Shown piece after piece: positions 1 to 9,390 of a stretch of DNA of 64,000 nucleotides. The stretch lies in the NCBI RefSeq assembly GCF_000219725.1, contig NC_015732.1, forward strand, positions 2,796,972 through 2,860,971, read 5' to 3'. The notes below the pieces were generated by a model that was not told the origin of the DNA, made no database searches, and saw only the letters and a list, made by a program, of their open reading frames with translations. The stretch is from Gracilinema caldarium DSM 7334. GTDB lineage: Bacteria > Spirochaetota > Spirochaetia > Treponematales > Breznakiellaceae. Position 1 is the first letter of the stretch, and every line of letters begins with the position of its first letter. A program made the translations under genes and the position numbers.

Positions 1-2
1 TC

Positions 3-1271
3 GACAAGCCTCTGCTCAATTTACAAGAACGACTTTCAGAAGAGTCCATTAAAGAACGGGCAAAAACAACAACAATTAAGGAACTGGCGCAACAGCTTAA
101 CAATGATCTTACTAATTTTATTGCAGGTTTCGATGGAGAACGGAGTAATGCTATCGATCGCTGTTATAACCAGATACTTACCTTTGTACAGCTCGTTAAT
201 TTTGATTATTTCTTTCTCCTTAAAAAATTTGATGCAAACATTTCAGAACGCAATTTTACCTATAAGCCCCAGTTTGAACCTATCAGGGGTGAATACATCA
301 GCGATGACATCAAAGATTTTTTGGAAGTCCTTTATGCCATCGATTTTGACCAAGATTGGAAACAAGCCTTTTCTGCTCTTAAAACCTATAAGGGAGTCGA
401 GGTTGTCGCTATTGACCAATGGAACAGGTTAGTTAATATATTCCGGGATCTAAAACGGGCTGGTATTTTTGAACTTATGGTCCGCCATATTGACAAAAAT
501 CCTAGCTGGCTTCCTAAACCACATATTCCCAATGAATATATACTAGACGCGTATCTGCAAAAAACCAGAACACAAGTAGAAGTATTTATACAGCAACTCG
601 TACAAGAACGACGAAATGCCAAGATTGAGGAACTCGCAAAAGCAATCTTCGGAACCTCTGCAGTAATCAGGCTTAAAAATTACACCGAAAAAGCAAATGT
701 TACTTTTCAGAAAAAAATGCTAGGAGGCTACATACATATTCAAGGACTTAATTTCCTTAAAGCCTTTTTGCTCGACTATTTTAAAAAAGATATTCGAGAA
801 CTCTGTGACCTACTCCTGGTTCGAGGCCAATGGTCTACTAACATCCTTTCTCAACAATTATCTGAAGGTTATCATGAACTGATGGCCATCTCTGATAAAT
901 TAATAACCTTTGATGATTCCCTGGCTGACGATGGGGACATGGGCGGCAGGCTCCGCATCGCCATGGCCAAGGCAGAACGGGATAAGGAACACATAAAATA
1001 TGTGCGAACTTTATTGAAGGGTGTGAACGATGAAGCCCTTAAATTTATTAATCTGAGTGCCCAAAATCTCATCATTGTAGGAAAAAATCTAAAACAAGTA
1101 TTAGAGGATTATCAGCGAACACCCCATGAACTTATCATCAACTGGAAAGATATTGAAAATTCCAGTGAAAAACCCATCGATCAGCGAATAACTGAAGTGT
1201 ATAAAATTATTTATTATTTCATACAACTCATGCAATTCTTTGTTAAACAGGAACAAACACCTGGACAGTAA
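3..1271 (+). CDS. Conserved protein of unknown function, 5' end outside the window
   Basis: The frame is open from base 3 to the TAA at 1269-1271, giving 422 visible residues, so the true start lies upstream of the window and the internal ATG at 321 is not the start. The protein is charged, mostly helical by eye, with no signal peptide or membrane segment in the visible part. It resembles cytoplasmic spirochaete proteins of unknown function (possibly the DUF5312 group, from memory and unverified). I recognise no catalytic motif. The gap of about 100 bases before nifJ contains a promoter, so it is probably not co-transcribed with nifJ only. Codon use looks like that of its neighbours. Confidence 0.75.
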   Translation, partial: DKPLLNLQERLSEESIKERAKTTTIKELAQQLNNDLTNFIAGFDGERSNAIDRCYNQILTFVQLVNFDYFFLLKKFDANISERNFTYKPQFEPIRGEYISDDIKDFLEVLYAIDFDQDWKQAFSALKTYKGVEVVAIDQWNRLVNIFRDLKRAGIFELMVRHIDKNPSWLPKPHIPNEYILDAYLQKTRTQVEVFIQQLVQERRNAKIEELAKAIFGTSAVIRLKNYTEKANVTFQKKMLGGYIHIQGLNFLKAFLLDYFKKDIRELCDLLLVRGQWSTNILSQQLSEGYHELMAISDKLITFDDSLADDGDMGGRLRIAMAKAERDKEHIKYVRTLLKGVNDEALKFINLSAQNLIIVGKNLKQVLEDYQRTPHELIINWKDIENSSEKPIDQRITEVYKIIYYFIQLMQFFVKQEQTPGQ

Positions 1272-1302
1272 ACCAATCCGGCGGTAGACAGTACCGGGGT
1301 GC

Positions 1303-1329
1303 TTGCACAATTTTACTCGGAGCTATAAT
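1303..1329 (+). promoter_or_regulatory. Candidate sigma-70 promoter of nifJ
   Basis: A perfect -10 box TATAAT lies at 1324-1329, with TTGCAC at 1303-1308 upstream. The spacer is 15 bp, or 16 bp if the -35 is read one base earlier, which is short. The nifJ ribosome binding site GAGGAAGG sits at 1365-1372 just before the ATG at 1376. Confidence 0.5.
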
Positions 1330-1375
1330 ATAGAAGAAACACTTCCATATTTTATCCCACCAACGAGGAAGGCAT

Positions 1376-4300
1376 ATGTCCGATAAGAAGATTGTTATGA
1401 TCGACGGAAACACTGCGGCGGCCCATGTGGCACATGCCCTCAGTGAAGTAATTGCTATTTATCCAATTACTCCGTCCAGTCCTATGGGAGAGCTCTCCGA
1501 TGAGTATTCTGCCCAGGGTCGGAAGAACCTGTGGGGCACCGTTCCCCAGGTTGTAGAAATGCAGTCAGAAGCCGGTGCGGCCGGTGCAGTCCATGGTGCA
1601 CTGACCACTGGTGCTCTCAGCACTACCTTTACTGCCAGCCAGGGTCTTCTGCTGATGATTCCCAATATGTACAAAATTGCCGGCGAATTAACTTCTACCG
1701 TGTTTCATATCGCCGCCCGCGCACTGGCAGCCCAGGGTCTGTCCATTTTCGGGGACCACTCAGACGTCATGGCGTGCCGCCAGACGGGATGGGCCATGCT
1801 TGCCTCCAACAATGTGCAGGAAGTCATGGACCTTGCCCTTATTGCCCATGCAGCCACGCTGGAATCCCGGGTTCCCTTCCTGCATTTCTTTGACGGCTTC
1901 CGCACTTCCCACGAAGTACAGAAGATTGAAGAGCTTTCCTATGACCTGATGCGCCAACTCATCTCTGATGAGCTGGTTGCAGCTCATCGAGCTCGAGGCT
2001 TGACCCCTGAAAAGCCTGCAATCCGGGGTACCGCACAGAACCCTGACGTATACTTCACCGGACGTGAAACGGTCAACAAATACTATGAAGCGGTTCCAGC
2101 AATCGTACAGAAATACATGGACCAGTTTGCAAAACTTACGGGCCGCCAGTACAAGATTTACCAGTACTACGGGGCTCCCGATGCAGAACGGGTCATTATC
2201 ATTATGGGTTCCGGCGCAGAACCGGTTGAAGAAACCGTAGATTACCTGAATAAGAAGGGCCAGAAAGTCGGTGTACTTAAGGTTCACCTCTATCGTCCCT
2301 TCGATGCATCCCTTTTTGTTGCAGCTCTCCCCGCAACAGTAAAAGCCATTGCGGTAATGGATCGAACGAAGGAACCGGGATCCCTCGGCGAACCCCTCTA
2401 CGAAGATGTCCGGACTGCTGTAGGTGAAGCCATGAGTGGCGGCAAGAGCCAGTTCAAGGACTATCCGAAAATTGTCGGTGGCCGCTATGGTCTTGGTTCT
2501 GCAGAATTTACTCCTGCCATGGTTAAGGCAATCTTCGACAACCTGTCTCAAGCCACCCCCAAAAACCACTTTACCGTCGGCATTTACGATGATGTGGCCT
2601 TTACATCTCTAGAATGGGATGAAAACTTTGACCTTGAAGAAGAAGGGGTTCACGAAGCCCTGTTTTATGGTCTCGGTTCCGATGGTACGGTCGGAGCTAA
2701 TAAAAACTCCATCAAGATTATTGGTGATGCCACGGACAACTATGCCCAGGGTTACTTTGTCTATGACTCTAAAAAGGCTGGAACCGTTACCGTTTCCCAC
2801 CTGCGCTTCGGCAAAAAACCGATCCGAAAGCCCTATCTGGTCACAAAGGCAAACTTTATCGCCTGCCATAAATTCAGCTTCATCGAAAAGGTTGATATGC
2901 TTGCCAAGGCTAAAAAAGGCGGTACATTCCTCTTGGCTAGCCCCTATCCGGCAGATCAGGTATGGAACCACCTCCCTGTAGAAGTTCAGAAGCAGATCAT
3001 CGACAAGGAACTTAAGTTCTATGTTATCGATGCCGTAAGCCTTGCAGAAAAGGCTGGTATGGGTGGCCGTATTAACGTCATCATGCAGACCGCTTTCTTC
3101 AAGATTTCTGGTGTACTTCCCGAAGCCGAAGCGGTAGAGCTGATCAAGAAGTCCATCAAGAAAACCTACGGGAAGAAGGGCGAAGAGGTCGTTAAGAAGA
3201 ATATCGACACCATCGATATGGCCCTGGCAGGAATCCAGCAGGTGAACTATCCAAAGACCGTTTCCGGCAATGTAAAGATTATTCCTCCCGTTCCTGCAAA
3301 TGCTCCTACCTTTGTTAAGGAAGTTATCGGGGAAATTATTGGATTCCGAGGTGAAAAAATCCCCGTATCCAAGATGCCCGTCGATGGCACCTTCCCCACC
3401 GGAACGACTAAATACGAGAAGCGGAATATCGCCGAAAAGATTCCTGTTTGGGATCCTGAGACCTGTATCCAGTGCGGTAACTGTACGATGGTTTGTCCCC
3501 ATGCGGTTATCCGTATGAAGGCCTATACTCCGGACAAACTGGCTGGAGCCCCTGTAACCTTTAAGTCCACCGATGCCAAGGGCAAGGAATTCGAGGGCAT
3601 GAAATTTACCCTCCAGGTTTCTCCCGAGGATTGTACCGGTTGCGGCGCCTGTGTAAACATCTGTCCCGCTAAGAATAAGACCAATCCTGAGCTCAAGGCA
3701 ATTAACCTTCAACCCCAGCTCCCGCTCCGCGAAGCAGAAGCCAAGAACTGGGACTTCTTCCTCAAGATTCCGAACACCGATTCCAAGCTGCTTAACCTGA
3801 ACCTTGCAAAGGGTATCGGGATGAAGCAACCCCTCTTTGAATTCTCCGGGGCCTGCGCTGGCTGTGGTGAGACTCCCTATGTAAAACTTCTTTCCCAGCT
3901 TTTCGGTGACCGGGCAATTATTGCGAATGCCACCGGTTGTTCCTCCATTTACGGCGGTAACCTCCCCACCACTCCCTATGCAAAACGGGATGATGGCCGC
4001 GGTCCTGCATGGTCTAACAGCCTCTTTGAAGATGCCGCAGAATTCGGTATGGGTATGCGGCTTACCAGTGATAAACTAGCAGAACATGCCCGGGAAGTTG
4101 CCCTGGAAGCAAAGAATGCTGGCATTCAGGCAGCACTGCTCGACAAGATTCTTGCTAATCCCCAGGATACCGATGAAGCAATCGAAGAACAACGGAAACT
4201 GGTTGATGAACTCAAAGCAGCCCTGAAAAAAGACAGCAAACCTCTGGCTAAGAATCTTCTCTCCCTGGCAGACCACTTTATTAAACGGTCAGTCTGGATC

Positions 4301-4933
4301 CTCGGTGGTGACGGTTGGGCTTACGATATCGGCTTTGGCGGCCTTGACCATGTGATTGCTTCCGGTAAGAACGTTAACATTCTGGTTATGGATACGGAAG
4401 TATATTCCAATACCGGTGGTCAAATGTCCAAGGCAACCCCGGTCGGAGCAATCGCAAAATTTGCCGCTGCCGGTAAGGAAATTACTAAGAAGGACCTGGG
4501 CGCAATCGCAATGAGCTATGGTTATGTCTATGTCGCTAAGGTATCTATGGGTGCCAATATTGCCCAGACGATTAAGGCTTTCCGGGAAGCCGAAAGCTAT
4601 GACGGTCCGTCCATCATCATCGCCTACTCCCATTGTATCAACCATGGTATCGACATGATGAAAGGTATGGATCAGCAGAAAGCGGCGGTTACCTGCGGTC
4701 TCTGGCCGATTTACCGCTATGATCCCCGGCTCAAAGCCCAGGGCAAAAACCCCTTCCAGCTGGATTCTAAGGATCCGACCACACCGGTCGAAGACTTCAT
4801 GTACAAGGAAGTACGGTTCAAGGCTCTTAAGGCTGCGGATCCGGCCCGTGCAGAAGCCCTGCTTGCCAAGGCAAAGGCTCAGATTGAAAGGACTTGGAAA
4901 GAGTACAAATATCTGGCTGAACGGCCTTTCTAA
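1376..4933 (+). CDS. nifJ: Pyruvate:ferredoxin (flavodoxin) oxidoreductase
   Basis: 1185 aa, the normal length for the single-chain homodimeric enzyme that converts pyruvate and CoA to acetyl-CoA and CO2 with electrons passed to ferredoxin. The N-terminal pyruvate-binding domain carries YPITPSSPMGE near residue 30. Two 4Fe-4S cluster motifs follow at about residues 695-765 (CIQCGNCTMVCPH and CTGCGACVNICP). The C-terminal thiamine diphosphate domain shows CAGCGETPYV near 825 and GGDGWAYDIGFGG near 980, with the conserved NTGGQ. It has its own promoter and ribosome binding site and is followed by a terminator, so it is probably monocistronic. This is the central catabolic enzyme of an anaerobic fermenter. 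Confidence 0.98.
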   Translation: MSDKKIVMIDGNTAAAHVAHALSEVIAIYPITPSSPMGELSDEYSAQGRKNLWGTVPQVVEMQSEAGAAGAVHGALTTGALSTTFTASQGLLLMIPNMYKIAGELTSTVFHIAARALAAQGLSIFGDHSDVMACRQTGWAMLASNNVQEVMDLALIAHAATLESRVPFLHFFDGFRTSHEVQKIEELSYDLMRQLISDELVAAHRARGLTPEKPAIRGTAQNPDVYFTGRETVNKYYEAVPAIVQKYMDQFAKLTGRQYKIYQYYGAPDAERVIIIMGSGAEPVEETVDYLNKKGQKVGVLKVHLYRPFDASLFVAALPATVKAIAVMDRTKEPGSLGEPLYEDVRTAVGEAMSGGKSQFKDYPKIVGGRYGLGSAEFTPAMVKAIFDNLSQATPKNHFTVGIYDDVAFTSLEWDENFDLEEEGVHEALFYGLGSDGTVGANKNSIKIIGDATDNYAQGYFVYDSKKAGTVTVSHLRFGKKPIRKPYLVTKANFIACHKFSFIEKVDMLAKAKKGGTFLLASPYPADQVWNHLPVEVQKQIIDKELKFYVIDAVSLAEKAGMGGRINVIMQTAFFKISGVLPEAEAVELIKKSIKKTYGKKGEEVVKKNIDTIDMALAGIQQVNYPKTVSGNVKIIPPVPANAPTFVKEVIGEIIGFRGEKIPVSKMPVDGTFPTGTTKYEKRNIAEKIPVWDPETCIQCGNCTMVCPHAVIRMKAYTPDKLAGAPVTFKSTDAKGKEFEGMKFTLQVSPEDCTGCGACVNICPAKNKTNPELKAINLQPQLPLREAEAKNWDFFLKIPNTDSKLLNLNLAKGIGMKQPLFEFSGACAGCGETPYVKLLSQLFGDRAIIANATGCSSIYGGNLPTTPYAKRDDGRGPAWSNSLFEDAAEFGMGMRLTSDKLAEHAREVALEAKNAGIQAALLDKILANPQDTDEAIEEQRKLVDELKAALKKDSKPLAKNLLSLADHFIKRSVWILGGDGWAYDIGFGGLDHVIASGKNVNILVMDTEVYSNTGGQMSKATPVGAIAKFAAAGKEITKKDLGAIAMSYGYVYVAKVSMGANIAQTIKAFREAESYDGPSIIIAYSHCINHGIDMMKGMDQQKAAVTCGLWPIYRYDPRLKAQGKNPFQLDSKDPTTPVEDFMYKEVRFKALKAADPARAEALLAKAKAQIERTWKEYKYLAERPF

Positions 4934-5023
4934 TTAGAGGCCTCTCGGTACAGAAACAATGTAAGAAAGCCATTTACAACATGCACAATGTGGTAAAGGT
5001 GCTCTGACCAAATTAACCTTCAC

Positions 5024-5060
5024 AGGGGTGTCCAATCTATTGGACACCCCTCTTCTTTTA
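5024..5060 (+). terminator. Rho-independent terminator after nifJ
   Basis: An 11-bp perfect stem (AGGGGTGTCCA at 5024-5034 with its complement at 5041-5051), a six-base loop, and a T-rich tail. Confidence 0.85.
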
Positions 5061-5174
5061 AAAATACCCACATTAGGCACACTGACTGACAAGCTACCGA
5101 TCTTTTTTATAGACCGTCTCGAGTATTTAAAATAATACAATCCAAAAGTCTGCTATAAATCTCTAAAATTTCTA

Positions 5175-5203
5175 TTGTTGAGATGACAAGTTCATTGTAT
5201 AGT
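5175..5203 (+). promoter_or_regulatory. Promoter placing transcription start at the response-regulator ATG
   Basis: TTGTTG at 5175-5180, a 17-bp spacer, then TATAGT at 5198-5203. Only seven bases separate the -10 from the ATG at 5211, and no Shine-Dalgarno is visible, so a leaderless mRNA is predicted. Confidence 0.6.
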
Positions 5204-5210
5204 TATAGAG

Positions 5211-6584
5211 ATGATGACGATCCTTGCGATTGATGACGATCCAGCCCAATTGGAGCGTTTATCATTGATTTTAAGACGTTTAGAATATCCTATTGTTGAA
5301 TACCTAGCTGCGGAGACAAAACAAGAAGGGCTTCGAATCGTCCATGACCAGGTGATAGATCTGGTTATAACAGATCTTCGATTACCCGACGGGAATGGGA
5401 TTGAAGTGCTTCAAACGATTAAAGACATGAACCCTATGATACCAGTAGTTGTCATGACAGCCTTTTCCGATGCCCGGGAAGCCGTTGACATTCTGAAACA
5501 GGGAGCAGATGACTATCTGATAAAACCGACACATCCAGAAGATATTGAAAAGCTGGTGCTGCGTATTTATGAGAAGAGCGTTCTCATAAGAGAAGCCTTT
5601 TTACCGCCTTCAGAAGGGAGAGACAGTTCCCCTGCAGTAGCTGGTATTATTTATAAAAGCAAGCAGATGGCCCAGGTCATGCAAACTGCAGCCCGATGTG
5701 CCGAGAGTGATGCCACTATTGTTGTATCTGGAGAGAGCGGTACCGGAAAAGAACTGGTAGCCCGTTTTATTCATGAACGTTCGTTACGACGCAATAACCC
5801 TTTTGTCGCAGTAAACATTTCTGCCCTCGCAGAATCTTTAGCAGAAAGCGAGCTCTTCGGCCATAGAAAAGGATCCTTTACTGGAGCGGATATGGACCGG
5901 ATTGGTCGGTTTGAAATGGCTAATGGGGGAACCCTATTTATTGATGAAATTGGTGATATTCCACCGAGTATACAGGTAAAATTACTTCGAGCTTTACAGT
6001 TCGGGACCATAGAACGGATAGGTGAAAATACACCTCGCCAGCTTGATGTACGGATTATTGCCGCTACAAACAAGAATTTAATTTCATTAGTAGAACAGGG
6101 ACACTTCAGAAAAGACCTCTATTATCGTATTAATGTTATTACCCTTGAACTTCCTCCACTACGCCAACGTAAAGAGGACATTCCTGCCCTGGTGGAGCAT
6201 TTTATTACGCGTTTTAATGAACGGAATCACCGAACCGTCGAAGGTGTTTCTCGAGAAGCAATGAATAAACTTATGAGACATGATTATCCTGGAAACGTCC
6301 GGGAGCTGGAAAACATCATAGAACGGGCAGTAGTACTTTGTAGGGGAGAATTGATTCTGGACCGAGATCTGCCCCCCCTTAACAATAGTGCCCCATGGAA
6401 TGCGCAAATTAAAAAAAATTATAGACAATCTATGACAGACTTTGAACGAAGCATTCTAGAAGAAGCTCTTCTTGAAGCTAAGGGTAATAAGAGCGCCGCA
6501 GCACGAGCCCTAGGTATTACCGAACGCCATCTCAGATCCCGGCTTGAACGGTTGTATCCTGAGGGGGAAAATAAGGATAATTAA
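5211..6584 (+). CDS. Sigma-54-dependent response regulator, NtrC family
   Basis: 457 aa with the full three-domain layout. The receiver domain (about 1-120) has the acidic triad at residues 8-10, the phospho-acceptor Asp55 in ITDLRLP, and a conserved Lys in YLIKP. The AAA+ domain (about 140-375) has Walker A GESGTGKE and the sigma-54 contact loop as GSFTGA, a tolerated variant of GAFTGA. The C-terminal Fis-type helix-turn-helix carries NKSAAARALGITERHL. It should activate sigma-54 promoters after phosphorylation by a histidine kinase, but no cognate kinase is adjacent. Its stop overlaps the ATG of the next gene (TAATG), so the two are translationally coupled. The target genes are unknown. Confidence 0.95.
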   Translation: MMTILAIDDDPAQLERLSLILRRLEYPIVEYLAAETKQEGLRIVHDQVIDLVITDLRLPDGNGIEVLQTIKDMNPMIPVVVMTAFSDAREAVDILKQGADDYLIKPTHPEDIEKLVLRIYEKSVLIREAFLPPSEGRDSSPAVAGIIYKSKQMAQVMQTAARCAESDATIVVSGESGTGKELVARFIHERSLRRNNPFVAVNISALAESLAESELFGHRKGSFTGADMDRIGRFEMANGGTLFIDEIGDIPPSIQVKLLRALQFGTIERIGENTPRQLDVRIIAATNKNLISLVEQGHFRKDLYYRINVITLELPPLRQRKEDIPALVEHFITRFNERNHRTVEGVSREAMNKLMRHDYPGNVRELENIIERAVVLCRGELILDRDLPPLNNSAPWNAQIKKNYRQSMTDFERSILEEALLEAKGNKSAAARALGITERHLRSRLERLYPEGENKDN

Positions 6585-7861
6585 TGTACCTCAGCAAATC
6601 GAGTACAATAAAACACATTGGTTTCGTTTCCACCAGGTTCAAAGGGACCGATGGAGTTTCCCTGGAAACCGAAAAATGGCGCATAGTCCTTGAAAAAATG
6701 GGGTTTGAGTGTTTCTTTTTTTCCGGCCTTTCTGACTGGGTACCAGAGAAGTCTAGAGTAATTGAAGAAGCCTTCTTCGGCCATCCCAGGATTCAAGAAA
6801 TACAGGAACGCTGTTTTGGGACGACGGTTCGCAGCAGAGCTCTTACAGGGGAAATACAGGATATTAGACACCGGCTCAAACTTGCGCTCTATGACTATAT
6901 AGACTTTTTTAAAATCGATCTGTTAATCATTGAAAATGCCGTTACCATACCTATGAATATACCCCTGGGTTTGGCAATTACGGAAGTTATTGCAGAAACT
7001 GGCTTACCCACCATTGCCCATCATCATGATTTTGCCTGGGAACGTCAACGTTTTACCGTCAATGCGGTAGAAGATTATCTTTCCATGGCGTTTCCACCCC
7101 GGCTCCACACAATAAACCATGTCGTAATAAATAGCGAAGCTCGAAAACAGTTATCATACCGCTGTGGACTTTCATCAATCATAATTCCTAATGTGTTTGA
7201 TTTCTCTAAAGAGCCACCACCTTTGGATGACTATGGTCGCAGTTTCCGCTCCGATTTGGGAATTAAGCCGGATGAAACCCTTCTACTTCAACCAACCAGA
7301 ATCATCGCCCGAAAGGGAATAGAACATTCCATAGAACTAGCAAGCCGGCTCAGAGACCATAAGGCAAAACTACTCATCAGCCATCAGGAGCGGGATGAGG
7401 GTTCCCATTATTTTAACCGCACCATGGAATATGCACAACTCCTTGGAGTTGATGTAATTGTTCGACCTGATATTATTGGTCCAGAACGGGGTTCTACATC
7501 CGATGGCAGGAAAAAGTATTGCTTATGGGATTGTTACCTTAATGCAGATTTTGTTACCTATCCCTCGTTATATGAAGGTTTTGGCAACGCCTTTTTAGAA
7601 GCCATCTGGTTCCGTAAACCCATACTCGTGAACCGCTATTCCATATTTGAACAGGACATTGAACCGGTAGATTTTGATGTGGTTACCATGGATTCATACA
7701 TTACCGATGATACCCTTGATGCTGTACGGGCGATTTTAGATACCCCAGAAGCGGTACAGATGATGACGATGAAAAACTTTGAATTGGGGAAACGCTTCTT
7801 TTCTTTTACCTTACTTGAACAAAGAATTAAACAGGTTCTTATGAACTTCGGGCAAGTCTAA
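6584..7861 (+). CDS. Glycosyltransferase, GT4 type
   Basis: 425 aa with a two-domain GT-B arrangement. The N-terminal half begins with IGFVSTRFKGTDGVSLE, a typical acceptor-side nucleotide-sugar transferase start. The C-terminal half has a PTRIIARKGIE segment and the donor-site EX7E motif in SLYEGFGNAFLEAI. No signal peptide or membrane segment is visible, so it is cytoplasmic. The donor and acceptor cannot be told from sequence. The ATG shares one base with the stop of the upstream response regulator, so production of the two proteins is linked. That is unusual for a regulator and an enzyme and hints that the regulator may control surface glycans. Confidence 0.85.
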   Translation: MYLSKSSTIKHIGFVSTRFKGTDGVSLETEKWRIVLEKMGFECFFFSGLSDWVPEKSRVIEEAFFGHPRIQEIQERCFGTTVRSRALTGEIQDIRHRLKLALYDYIDFFKIDLLIIENAVTIPMNIPLGLAITEVIAETGLPTIAHHHDFAWERQRFTVNAVEDYLSMAFPPRLHTINHVVINSEARKQLSYRCGLSSIIIPNVFDFSKEPPPLDDYGRSFRSDLGIKPDETLLLQPTRIIARKGIEHSIELASRLRDHKAKLLISHQERDEGSHYFNRTMEYAQLLGVDVIVRPDIIGPERGSTSDGRKKYCLWDCYLNADFVTYPSLYEGFGNAFLEAIWFRKPILVNRYSIFEQDIEPVDFDVVTMDSYITDDTLDAVRAILDTPEAVQMMTMKNFELGKRFFSFTLLEQRIKQVLMNFGQV

Positions 7862-7894
7862 GGTTTTCTCTACCATTTTGCTCAGATATGAAAT

Positions 7895-7923
7895 TTGACT
7901 AACTAAAAAAAGCTGATTACAAT
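7895..7923 (+). promoter_or_regulatory. Sigma-70 promoter of the GntP permease
   Basis: TTGACT at 7895-7900, a 17-bp spacer, then TACAAT at 7918-7923. The transcription start should fall near 7930, which gives a leader of about 30 bases with a ribosome binding site. Confidence 0.75.
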
Positions 7924-7962
7924 ATTACTATTCTGTCCAGAATGGACTAAATGGAGGTTTGT

Positions 7963-9303
7963 ATGGTATCTGGTGGTATCGCACTGTTATTGCTCCTTGT
8001 GGCAGTAGTACTCATTGTGTATTTTACAGGAAAACTTAAGGTGAACGCCTTCGTGGTGCTCATTATGGTGGCATTCCTCTTCGGTCTTGCTATCGGCATG
8101 CCAGCCCTTAATGTGGTAAAAGCCATTAAAGACGGTTTCGGCGGCACTCTCTCTAGTATTGGTATTGTTATCGTTGCAGGTACTATCATTGGTATCATCT
8201 TGGAAAAAACCGGCGCAGCTCTTTCTATGACTCAGGCAATTCTTAAGCTGGTGGGTAAAGAACGGTCCCCCCTAGCCATGAGCATTGCCGGTTATGTTGT
8301 ATCAATTCCTGTTTTCTGTGACTCTGGCTATGTTATTCTCACGCCCTTGAACAAAGCCCTGGCAAAAGAATCGGGAACATCCATGGCAGTCATGGCAATC
8401 GCCCTTTCAACTGGACTCTATGCAACCCATACCATGGTACCACCAACTCCCGGGCCTATTGCTGCAGCAGGTACTGTCGGAGCGGACCTGGGGTTAGTTA
8501 TTCTCTATGGGCTCATCGCCGCTATCCCTGCTATGCTTGCAGGTTACTTCTGGGCTATTACGATAGGGAAAAAATATGACATTCCCTCAGACGTAGAAGA
8601 ATCCTATTCAGACCTAATTAACAAGTACGGGAAATTACCTTCAGCCTTTATGTCTTTTATGCCCCTCGTAGTTCCAATTGTTCTCATCCTTTTAAAATCC
8701 GTAGCAGATTTCCCCACAAAACCCTTTGGTAAGGAAGGTTGGCTTACTCCAGCTATCAGCTTCATCGGGGACCCGGTTACAGCATTAACAATCGGTGTAC
8801 TTATCTCATTATTACTGGTAAAGAAAGAGGAAATGGGTACTGCGGTAGATAAATGGATGGCTGCTGGCATTAAAGATGCTGCAATAATCCTGGCAATAAC
8901 TGGCGCAGGTGGATCCTTTGGAAAGGTATTGCAAGGCTCCCCAATTGTAGATTTTATTAAAACCAATATGACCGGTCTTAATCTGGGAATATTCCTCCCC
9001 TTCATTATTGCGGCAGCCCTCAAGACGGCTCAGGGATCTTCCACTGTTGCCATCATCACCACTGCAACAATCCTGGCTCCCTTGCTCCAGACCTTGGGGC
9101 TCAACCCCGCATTAACCGTCATTGCAATTGGGGCAGGAGCCATGGTCGTGTCCCATGCTAACGACTCCTACTTCTGGGTAGTTTCCCAGTTCTCCAATAT
9201 GCCGGTTAATACGGCCTACAAGGCCTACACATCAGCTACTGCCGTAGAAGGCATTGTGGCGATGATTGTGGTAGCGGTTCTTTCACTCTTTATTCACTAC
9301 TAA
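7963..9303 (+). CDS. GntP-family permease (gluconate/sugar acid:H+ symporter)
   Basis: 446 aa, almost entirely hydrophobic with about 12 predicted membrane spans. GntP-family features include the segment PVFCDSGYVIL, the PPTPGP loop, and the C-terminal HANDSYFWVVS stretch. It probably imports gluconate, glycerate or another sugar acid; the exact substrate is not visible. The start chosen is the ATG at 7963 because GGAGG at 7953-7957 precedes it with ideal spacing. The in-frame ATG at 7951 would place the ribosome binding site inside the gene. It has its own promoter and terminator and so is a single-gene unit. Confidence 0.9.
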   Translation: MVSGGIALLLLLVAVVLIVYFTGKLKVNAFVVLIMVAFLFGLAIGMPALNVVKAIKDGFGGTLSSIGIVIVAGTIIGIILEKTGAALSMTQAILKLVGKERSPLAMSIAGYVVSIPVFCDSGYVILTPLNKALAKESGTSMAVMAIALSTGLYATHTMVPPTPGPIAAAGTVGADLGLVILYGLIAAIPAMLAGYFWAITIGKKYDIPSDVEESYSDLINKYGKLPSAFMSFMPLVVPIVLILLKSVADFPTKPFGKEGWLTPAISFIGDPVTALTIGVLISLLLVKKEEMGTAVDKWMAAGIKDAAIILAITGAGGSFGKVLQGSPIVDFIKTNMTGLNLGIFLPFIIAAALKTAQGSSTVAIITTATILAPLLQTLGLNPALTVIAIGAGAMVVSHANDSYFWVVSQFSNMPVNTAYKAYTSATAVEGIVAMIVVAVLSLFIHY

Positions 9304-9344
9304 TACATACCAGCTTGCAAAACACTGTTATAAAATAACTTATT

Positions 9345-9384
9345 AACGGGTTTGGCAGAATGTTTTCCAAACCCGTTTTTTTCA
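9345..9384. terminator. Terminator between convergent GntP permease and mazG
   Basis: An 11-bp perfect stem (AACGGGTTTGG at 9345-9355 with 9367-9377) followed by a T-run on the plus strand. The minus strand has a weaker T-rich tail, so it may serve both genes. Confidence 0.85.
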
Positions 9385-9390
9385 TTATAG

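Noticed and set aside
1760-3829. Long open frames on the minus strand inside nifJ (269 and 406 codons)
   Set aside because: They mirror the codon pattern of the plus-strand gene, match no family, and nifJ is certain.
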